Below are positions 58,135 through 64,000 of a stretch of 64,000 nucleotides of DNA, piece after piece. Source of the stretch: an uncultured Elusimicrobia bacterium (GTDB lineage Bacteria > Elusimicrobiota > Elusimicrobia > Elusimicrobiales > UBA9959); the NCBI GenBank assembly GCA_903917735.1, contig CAIXBR010000010.1, forward strand, positions 1-64,000, given 5' to 3'. Made by a program: the position numbers and the translations under genes. The notes under the pieces were generated by a model. It saw only the letters and a program-made list of their open reading frames with translations, made no database searches and was not told the DNA's origin. Numbering within the stretch: position 1 is the first letter of the stretch; each line of letters begins with the position of its first letter.

Positions 58135-60060
58135 CTATTTTTTTGATACCGGCAGCGCGAAGAAGAACTTCGCGCCTTTGCCCGGTTTTGACTCGACCCA
58201 GATCTTGCCGCCGTGCTTTTCCACCACTGATTTGGAAATGGCCAGCCCAAGACCGGTCCCCGGCACCTGGTTGGCGCTGGTCCTGCCGCGGTAAAACTTA
58301 TCGAACACCATCTTCTGTTCTTCCGCCGGTATGCCTGGGCCGTTGTCCTCCACACAGATCACCACGGCCTCGCCCTTGTCCGTGCCGCTCACCAGAACAT
58401 TGGCGCCGGCGCCGGCGTATTTTATGGCGTTTATAAGGAGATTGTCTATCACCTGCGTAATCCACCGGGTGTCGGCCTGGACGTGCGGCAGCACCTTGGA
58501 GGTGCTGTTGGCGATGGAGACCTTGCTTTCCCTGGCCTTCAGCTGGATGGTGGAGACCGAGGAGCGCACCAGCTCCGCCAGGTCCACCTTCTGGAACTCC
58601 ATCTCCACCTTGCCGTTAAGCCGCGATAGGTCCAGCAGGTTGGAGATCAGATTCGTCAGGCGGTTAACCGACTGGTCCGTGACCGTAAGGAAATTATGCT
58701 GCTGCTCGTTTAGCGGCCCCACCTCCCCGCTGAGTATGACGGAGACGAACCCCTTTATGGTGGTCAGCGGGGTTTTCAGTTCGTGGCTGACGGTGGCCAG
58801 GAAATCATCCTTCAGCCTGTTAAGCTGTGCCAGTTCCTCCGCTGTTCTGGAGAGGTTGCCGTATAGGGTGACCATCTCTATGATGATGGCCAGCTCGTCG
58901 GCGATAATGGTGAGGAATTCCAACTGGTCGGGGGTAAAGAAATCCTGGCGGCGGCTGCCCACACGCATCACGCCGATAATGCGGTCGTGCAGGGAAATAG
59001 GGACTATCATCAGGGAATGTATCTCCCACAGCTTGGCGTAGCGGGTGAGCACGTCCGGGTCGTTCTGCGCGTCGGCGGTGATGAAGGGCTTGCGTGTGAG
59101 GAAGGTGCGCACCGAGGCCGAGGCGTGGTTGCTGACCGGGATGCTGTAGAGCATGCGCTCGGAATCGGGGATGCCGAACGAGCCGGTGCTTACCACCAGC
59201 TCCCCTTTGGTCTCGTCGAAGAGCAGGCAGGCCACCACGTCGGCCTCCACCATTTTAGCCACGATATTCAGTATGGCGGCGCAGCCGCCCTGGGGGTCTT
59301 GTTCCGGCCCCGTCACCTTAGTGACCACCTCGTACAGGGCCTTGCGCTCGCGGGCGCGCTGTATCAGGCGCGACCCCGCCACGTCCAGCTCCTTCACCAC
59401 GGCGTTCACCTCTTCCTTCAGGTGCTCTGTCTCTTTTTTCAGGGTAAAGACCTTGTCCGAAACTTTTGAAATGGAGGTAAGTTGGGAGGCCACAAAGCGC
59501 AGGTACGGCTGGGCCGCGTCGAAAGAGGCGGCAGAGGAGGCCCCAAAAACTATCAGCCGTTCCGCGGCTCCCGCCGCTGGTTTGAAAGGGCACATCAGGA
59601 CGGACTTGATGTCGAAAACGGAAAAAAGCTCGGCTACGCCCTGGTAGTCGCCGGTGCGCACGTCGTCGAAGCGCAGCAGCTCGCCTTCGGCGGAACTGCG
59701 GTCGAAGGCGCTCCATTTATAAGAAGTAAGCAGCTTGGGCTCCACCTTGAAATGCTTGAGGTAATTCACCAGCTTCCACTGGCCCTCCTGCTTTTCAAAT
59801 ACCAGCATGGAGCTGTCCGGAAAGGCCTTGTGGAACTTTATCAGATAGTAGTTGGTGATGTCGCCGTAATGCTCGGCCTGCTCAGGGGCGTAAGCGCGCT
59901 CCATGGTTTCCCGGGTGAAGGCGGTGAAGTCCTGGAAAGACCTTTTAGAGACGCGCAGCGCGCTTTCCGCGGGCAGCACGGTCCTGAATTTCAGGTACCA
60001 ATAGGCCCCGAAAGCGCCCGTAGCGCCCAGAACACCCGCACCTATAAGTTCGTTCAGCAT
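58135..60060 (-). CDS. Membrane-anchored GAF sensor histidine kinase
   Basis: A 641-residue kinase with one N-terminal hydrophobic helix (LIGAGVLGATGAFGAYWYL). A first GAF-like sensor (~45-195), a coiled coil (~200-245), a second, clearer GAF domain (~248-400, VVACLLFDETKGELVV ... HDRIIGVMRVGS) and HisKA/HATPase_c follow. The phospho-acceptor is H426 (FLATVSHELKTPL), the N-box is NLLINAIKYAG, G1 is DNGPGIP and G2 is GTGLGLAIS, all intact. No receiver is adjacent. Its start is two bases after the stop of the DnaA-like ATPase, so it is part of the same transcript and possibly the input of that system. Confidence 0.9.
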   Translation of the reverse strand: MLNELIGAGVLGATGAFGAYWYLKFRTVLPAESALRVSKRSFQDFTAFTRETMERAYAPEQAEHYGDITNYYLIKFHKAFPDSSMLVFEKQEGQWKLVNYLKHFKVEPKLLTSYKWSAFDRSSAEGELLRFDDVRTGDYQGVAELFSVFDIKSVLMCPFKPAAGAAERLIVFGASSAASFDAAQPYLRFVASQLTSISKVSDKVFTLKKETEHLKEEVNAVVKELDVAGSRLIQRARERKALYEVVTKVTGPEQDPQGGCAAILNIVAKMVEADVVACLLFDETKGELVVSTGSFGIPDSERMLYSIPVSNHASASVRTFLTRKPFITADAQNDPDVLTRYAKLWEIHSLMIVPISLHDRIIGVMRVGSRRQDFFTPDQLEFLTIIADELAIIIEMVTLYGNLSRTAEELAQLNRLKDDFLATVSHELKTPLTTIKGFVSVILSGEVGPLNEQQHNFLTVTDQSVNRLTNLISNLLDLSRLNGKVEMEFQKVDLAELVRSSVSTIQLKARESKVSIANSTSKVLPHVQADTRWITQVIDNLLINAIKYAGAGANVLVSGTDKGEAVVICVEDNGPGIPAEEQKMVFDKFYRGRTSANQVPGTGLGLAISKSVVEKHGGKIWVESKPGKGAKFFFALPVSKK

Positions 60061-60062
60061 CT

Positions 60063-61898
60063 TTATACCAGGTCTACCAGAGTTTTAGCGTATACGGCTT
60101 TTGAATTAAGCCTGTCGCTGGGCAGCCACGCGCTCTTCACGAGGTAGCTGTCCAGTATCTTGAAAGTAAGGTGGCGGAATTCCCCCTCCTGCGCGCCCAG
60201 CGCCGAGGTGGGCTGCGGGCCCATTATTATGGCCCCGTTAATGCCCCGCTCGCTGGCAAAATTGCCTATTTTAAAAGGTATGCCGTAAAGCTCGTCGGAG
60301 TTGTACTCCTCTATAAAGACCTGGCTCCACTCGGTGTTCAGGCCCAGTTCTTTCGCGCGCTCGTGAACGGAGAAAAGAGCGAACTCGGCCTCGCGCCGCA
60401 TACCCCTGGGATAGAATATCCCCCATTTGAACCAGGCGTCGCGCGCGGAGGGCTGCCAGGAGGCGGCTTTGGCCAAGGCATCCTCGCCGGGAGGCGCGCC
60501 GGCGGCGGCTTCTCCTGCGCCGAGCAAAGTACCCAGCAGCTGGGCGTGGGTGGCGTTATTCATCGGGTTGACCACGAATTTTTCCAGCTTCTTCATGCCT
60601 TCCAGCGTCTTGACCACGTCTCCGAACGGCATGGAACCGGCGGCGAAGTAGTTATTGATCTCTTCCTCCGAAAGCTTTACCTCCAGCCCCTGCAGGAGCT
60701 GGTTCAGGATGGCCTTGTAGGCCTGCGCGGCGGGCATCTTCAGGTCCACCATCCAGCCCTGCGTGAACTGGAACCCGACCGCGTCCTCAAGTCCGGCCAG
60801 CGACTTGGGCGGGAAGACCGAGGTGACCACGATCTGCTTGTTCTGCGTTACAAAATCGTTGAGCCACTTGGAAAGATATTTTTTATTATCTTCCGAGACC
60901 ATAAGCAGGTGCACGTCGTCTATTATCAGCACCTTCACCTTGGCGAACATCTCCTCCAGGCGGGCCATCGCGCCGTCCTTTATGGCCAGTTCAATGCCCT
61001 TGGAAAGCTTTATCCCGTCGGTAACGAAGATATTGCTCTGGCCTATGGAAGCGGAAAGCCCGTAAGAGATGGAATTCACAAAATGGGTCTTGCCGGTGCC
61101 GGGGTTGCCGAAAACCAGCAGGGGGTTGTAGATAACGCCAGGATTTTCCACAACGGCCATGGCGGCGGCGTGGGCGAAACGGTTATGCGAGCCGGCTATC
61201 AGGGTCTGGAAACTGTAGGTGGGGATCAGCGGCAGCTCCATGGACCACCGTGCTTTTATCCTGGACGAAGCAGAAGGCCCGGCCGCGGCAGGCGCGGCGG
61301 CGGAAGCGGCTACAGGGGCCGGGGCTTCTTCCCTTCTGGTCCGCGTGGAAATGGACGGAACGCCCATCCCCTGCCTTCCGGACTGTTTTGCCGGTTCGGG
61401 CGCTGGTTCGGGCGCGGGCCTGGGCTGTTCTACCGGCCTGGGCGCCGGTTCGGGCGCGGGGGCGGGCCCGGGCTGTTCTACCGGCCTGGGCGCTGGTTCG
61501 GGCGCGGGCCTGGGCTGTTCTATCGGCCTGGGCGCCGGCTCGGACGCGGGGGCGGGCCTGGGCTTCTCGGCCTGGGGAGCGGTCTGCTGCTCCATTTTTA
61601 ATTTAGGTCTAGGAGAATCGAAAGGCGCCGGCTCTCCGCCGAAGGCGTCCTCCGGCTCCGGCGCGGCGGCGCTTAGTTCCGCGGTAACCGCCTTCAGCTT
61701 TTTCATCATTTCCATTTCCAGTTTGGAAAGGTAGATGATGAAATCGAATTCGCCTGATGTTTTTTCGGGACGTGAACATACGCTGCCAAGTTTCTTAACT
61801 ATCAGGAAGATGTCTTTCATCTCCCCTTTTATCAGCAGTTTATGCCGGCCTGGATTTTTGTCGTTCGGCGCCGGTGCGACGTCCCACTTTTTTATCAT
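60063..61898 (-). CDS. DnaA-like AAA+ ATPase without DNA-binding domain
   Basis: A 611-residue protein. Residues 1-~75 are a small folded N-domain of unknown family. Residues ~78-215 are a low-complexity PAPRPVEQP-type linker with five to six near repeats. Residues ~220-405 are a DnaA domain III: YSFQTLIAGSHNRFAHAAAM, VYNPL-like IYNPLLVFGNPGTGKTH (Walker A, K270), VLIIDDVH (Walker B, D327/D328) and VVTSVFPPKSL (sensor I). DnaA domain IV is absent. Box VII, which in DnaA reads RL.SRF with the arginine finger, reads AVGFQF here. A ~120-residue C-domain of unknown type (WFKWGIFYPRGMRREAEF ... GINGAIIMGPQP) ends it. It is unlikely to start replication; it may be a regulatory or positioning ATPase. 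Confidence 0.8.
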   Translation of the reverse strand: MIKKWDVAPAPNDKNPGRHKLLIKGEMKDIFLIVKKLGSVCSRPEKTSGEFDFIIYLSKLEMEMMKKLKAVTAELSAAAPEPEDAFGGEPAPFDSPRPKLKMEQQTAPQAEKPRPAPASEPAPRPIEQPRPAPEPAPRPVEQPGPAPAPEPAPRPVEQPRPAPEPAPEPAKQSGRQGMGVPSISTRTRREEAPAPVAASAAAPAAAGPSASSRIKARWSMELPLIPTYSFQTLIAGSHNRFAHAAAMAVVENPGVIYNPLLVFGNPGTGKTHFVNSISYGLSASIGQSNIFVTDGIKLSKGIELAIKDGAMARLEEMFAKVKVLIIDDVHLLMVSEDNKKYLSKWLNDFVTQNKQIVVTSVFPPKSLAGLEDAVGFQFTQGWMVDLKMPAAQAYKAILNQLLQGLEVKLSEEEINNYFAAGSMPFGDVVKTLEGMKKLEKFVVNPMNNATHAQLLGTLLGAGEAAAGAPPGEDALAKAASWQPSARDAWFKWGIFYPRGMRREAEFALFSVHERAKELGLNTEWSQVFIEEYNSDELYGIPFKIGNFASERGINGAIIMGPQPTSALGAQEGEFRHLTFKILDSYLVKSAWLPSDRLNSKAVYAKTLVDLV

Positions 61899-61903
61899 AG
61901 TGC

Positions 61904-63913
61904 TCAGCGAAGTATAAGATCGGTCACAAGGTCCAGCGCCGCGGAGTGGCTGAAGTTGGACGGATCGTAATGCCTAAAAAACCCCCCGGAAGAAGAGAAA
62001 GCGTTCTCCATCTCGTAGACTTTTTCCTGGGGGATGTTGCCGACGCAGATCAGGCCCAGTGCCCCGATGTCCGCCACCGACTGGTGAAGGAAATTGGCGT
62101 TTATATCAGGATCGCACTCGCGCACCGCGGCGCGCTTGATGAACATGGGCTTCGTAGGCGATTTCAGACAGATAGAATCCAGCTCGGCCATGACGGTCGC
62201 GCAAAGCGCCCTGTCTTCGGCGGCATAAAGGAACATCAGCGCCTTAACGCGCTCCGCGGGTATGCCGTCCGGAACGGGCTTGGAAGCCAGGACGTCGAGG
62301 TCCCCTGCCTGTGAACGGGAAGTTTCCCCAAGGGTAGCGCCTGCGTCGGAAATTACGGTTTTACCTCCTTCCCCGGAAGCGCCGGGCGGCGGCGCCACCA
62401 CCAGCGTCTCGTCACCTGACTGCGCGGCCGGGGCCTGCCCGGACAAAAGCGAAATGGCCGGCTCGAGTTGTATCCCCTGGGAGGCCTGCGTCTCAGGCGC
62501 CGGAGCAGCCGCATCCTGCGCACGAAGTTCTATTCCACCGCCCTGTATTCCAGGCTGCGGTTCGGAAAGGGGCTCCGGCTGCGATACCGACTGTACTTCA
62601 GGCTGTGCTCCAGGCTGCATGCCTAAATCAAGTTCCGCTCCGGCAGGCTTAACGGACGGCTGTTTCGCAACTACCTCAGGCTGCGCCTCTGAAAACACAT
62701 TTTGGGCCGCCTCGATGGCCGGCTCAACAGGCTGCGGGATCTGCGGGGTTTCCGCTGCCCGCTCAGCCTGGGTCACCGGTTCAGCCTCGGGCTCCGGAGC
62801 GGGCGTCTCCCCCGCGTCCTGGACAGGCTGCTCTTCGGCCTTTGAAGGTTCAATGGTAAACGCCTCGAAACCGGTTTCAGGCTCGGCCGCGGGTCCGGGC
62901 AGAGCCGGCTCGGACTCCGGGGAAGGCTGTAGCTCTTCGGGCTGCGGCATTTCTGTTTTTTCTTCTTCGGGCTGGTTGTTTCCCACGTCCCCCCCCTGCG
63001 GCTGTGCGGCCGCTTTAAGTTGCCGTTCGAATTCTATTAGTTCGTCCATACCCGGCTCTATATCCCCGGACACTTCCGCCTGAGGCTGGGCGGCGTCTAT
63101 GGCGACTTCAGGCTCCGGCCGGCTATTTTCAACTGGGGCAGGCTCGTCTTTTGAAGGCTCTCCGGTCCCGGAAAGCTGCATGAGCGCGTCTATGTCCGGT
63201 ATGCCAAAATCCCTGGTAGTATCATAAGGCCTGACGGAGCTGCGGACTTCGGAAAACTGGTCGGCCTGCGGAGCTTCGGACAGTTCGGCCTGCGGCATTA
63301 TAAGGTCCGGCTCGGGTTGCATCGCCTCCTCCTGCGGGGGCAGTTGCTCTTGCGCAGGCGGGGTCAGCTCGGGAACGGAAAGGGACGGGCCTGCCGGCTC
63401 CGCAGTATTTTCAGCGGAAGGTTCCAACGGGACTTCTTGAAGTTCAACGGGAGAGTCGGTTTTTTTCTCTTCCTTTTGCGCCTCTTCTCCGAACATGTAA
63501 TCCCCCAGGCTCAGAAGAACGAGTTTTTCCTGGGCTGGTTCTATCTGCACTGGCGCCGGCTCGGGCTGTTTTTCCTCCGGTGCCTCCGCGCCTTCGGGCA
63601 GGCCGGAGAAAGCCTCGAGAATTACAGTTTTGTCGGCATCGGCTGCCCTGGGTTCCGGTTCTGACACGGCCGTCTTTTCCGCGGGGACTTCTGCCCCTTC
63701 GGGAAGATTTGAAAAGGCCTGGAGGACTACCGTCTTATCGGCATCATAGGCAGGAGGTGCGGCTTTCATCTCGCGTTTCGGCGCGGTCTCTGCGGGCGGC
63801 ATTTCCGGCATTCTAATGCCGTCGAGTATGGACGGCATCTTGTTGAGCAGGCCGTTGAGGTCCGAAAGGATATCGTCTATCGATTCTTTCTTTTTTCCGT
63901 CTTTACTATCCAT
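61904..63913 (-). CDS. Acidic Pro/Glu-rich scaffold-like protein with folded C-terminal domain
   Basis: Unrecognised 669-residue cytoplasmic protein. The N-terminus (KKESIDDILSDLNGLLNKM) is helical. Two near-identical blocks, DADKTVVLQAFSNLPEGAE (57-75) and DADKTVILEAFSGLPEGAE (92-110), are followed by ~430 residues dominated by Pro, Glu, Ala and Gln. This region is almost surely disordered and holds further KTV/DETL motifs (DETLVVAPP, GKTVISDAG). The last ~120 residues (VKALMFLYAAEDRAL ... ALGLICVGNIPQEKV ... AALDLVTDLILR) form an alpha/beta domain. The start at 63913 has GGGGGCGG six bases upstream; the GTG at 63934 is less likely. The gene precedes the DnaA-like ATPase by five bases. A scaffold role is inferred. 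Confidence 0.65.
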   Translation of the reverse strand: MDSKDGKKKESIDDILSDLNGLLNKMPSILDGIRMPEMPPAETAPKREMKAAPPAYDADKTVVLQAFSNLPEGAEVPAEKTAVSEPEPRAADADKTVILEAFSGLPEGAEAPEEKQPEPAPVQIEPAQEKLVLLSLGDYMFGEEAQKEEKKTDSPVELQEVPLEPSAENTAEPAGPSLSVPELTPPAQEQLPPQEEAMQPEPDLIMPQAELSEAPQADQFSEVRSSVRPYDTTRDFGIPDIDALMQLSGTGEPSKDEPAPVENSRPEPEVAIDAAQPQAEVSGDIEPGMDELIEFERQLKAAAQPQGGDVGNNQPEEEKTEMPQPEELQPSPESEPALPGPAAEPETGFEAFTIEPSKAEEQPVQDAGETPAPEPEAEPVTQAERAAETPQIPQPVEPAIEAAQNVFSEAQPEVVAKQPSVKPAGAELDLGMQPGAQPEVQSVSQPEPLSEPQPGIQGGGIELRAQDAAAPAPETQASQGIQLEPAISLLSGQAPAAQSGDETLVVAPPPGASGEGGKTVISDAGATLGETSRSQAGDLDVLASKPVPDGIPAERVKALMFLYAAEDRALCATVMAELDSICLKSPTKPMFIKRAAVRECDPDINANFLHQSVADIGALGLICVGNIPQEKVYEMENAFSSSGGFFRHYDPSNFSHSAALDLVTDLILR

Positions 63914-63963
63914 AGAACCGCCCCCGTGCCGCACAGGTAAATATATACGCGCGTTACTTTTTA

Positions 63964-63969
63964 ATTATA
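63964..63969 (-). promoter_or_regulatory. Extended -10 promoter element of the right-end operon
   Basis: Minus-strand TGCTATAAT contains a perfect TATAAT (63969-63964) with the extended TGn. The -35 region is poor (TTTAAT about 18 bases upstream). The start codon is about 50 bases downstream, with a GC-rich ribosome-binding site. Confidence 0.6.
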
Positions 63970-64000
63970 GCAAGTTGTTTGCGCAGGATTAAACCTCTTT

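Overview
The window looks like chromosome of a GC-rich, Gram-negative (two-membrane) bacterium. It encodes a lipoprotein-sorting ABC transporter (LolC/LolD), a TolC/MacA/MacB tripartite system, several predicted outer-membrane beta-barrels and periplasmic peptidoglycan enzymes. The overall style (a phage-tail-like GNVGIGT-repeat protein, histidine utilisation with a fused formimidoyltransferase-cyclodeaminase, ferredoxin-fused EtfA) reminds me of deep-branching lineages such as Elusimicrobiota. That placement is inference, not proof. No rRNA, tRNA or CRISPR array was found, and no stretch longer than about 300 bases lacks a gene.

Layout. 2-1432 (+) is the 3' part of a GNVGIGT-repeat surface protein. 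From about 25000 down to 1633 almost everything is on the minus strand. This block starts at FTCD and runs through acyl-CoA dehydrogenase, EtfB, ferredoxin-EtfA, a histidine kinase, a CHASE2 adenylate/guanylate cyclase, a DUF3307 membrane protein, a DnaQ-like exonuclease, HutH, HutU, YajQ, HutI, a HAD phosphatase, a DPH6-like ATPase (frameshifted) and a SIS sugar isomerase. Secreted or surface proteins follow. HutH, HutU, HutI and FTCD together make a complete histidine-to-glutamate route with one-carbon transfer to tetrahydrofolate. The ACAD/ETF genes supply an electron-transfer branch.

25263-35245 (minus) holds an outer-membrane barrel, a dipeptide epimerase, a decayed WecA/MraY-type gene, an ExeA-type ATPase, a secreted alpha-amylase, McsA/McsB, LolD/LolC, LysS and a single-domain response regulator. 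35486-42898 (plus) holds Ndk, an alpha/beta-hydrolase-fold protein, MurQ, TolC-MacA-MacB and a cysteine-rich secreted protein. An IS1634-like element (42951-44820) follows. It sits between two exact 34-bp copies of a terminator hairpin, and its transposase is interrupted by an amber codon. DacB (minus) then diverges from an outer-membrane protein and a polytopic membrane protein (plus). 49071-56938 (minus) is a DNA-processing group: ComM, a LysM protein, DprA, TopA, XerC and a class II aldolase.

The right end (57019-63913, minus) is the most unusual part: a tight four-gene cluster of an acidic Pro/Glu-rich scaffold, a DnaA-like AAA+ ATPase without the DNA-binding domain, a GAF sensor kinase and an LPP20/FlgT-like secreted protein. 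I know no described system with this composition. Other structure worth attention includes two ~130-bp four-way-junction palindromes between genes, GAGTC-rich palindromes, and a repeat family that ends in ribosome-binding sites. There is also a compound tandem array upstream of ndk, and two adjacent one-base frameshifts in the HAD and DPH6-like genes.
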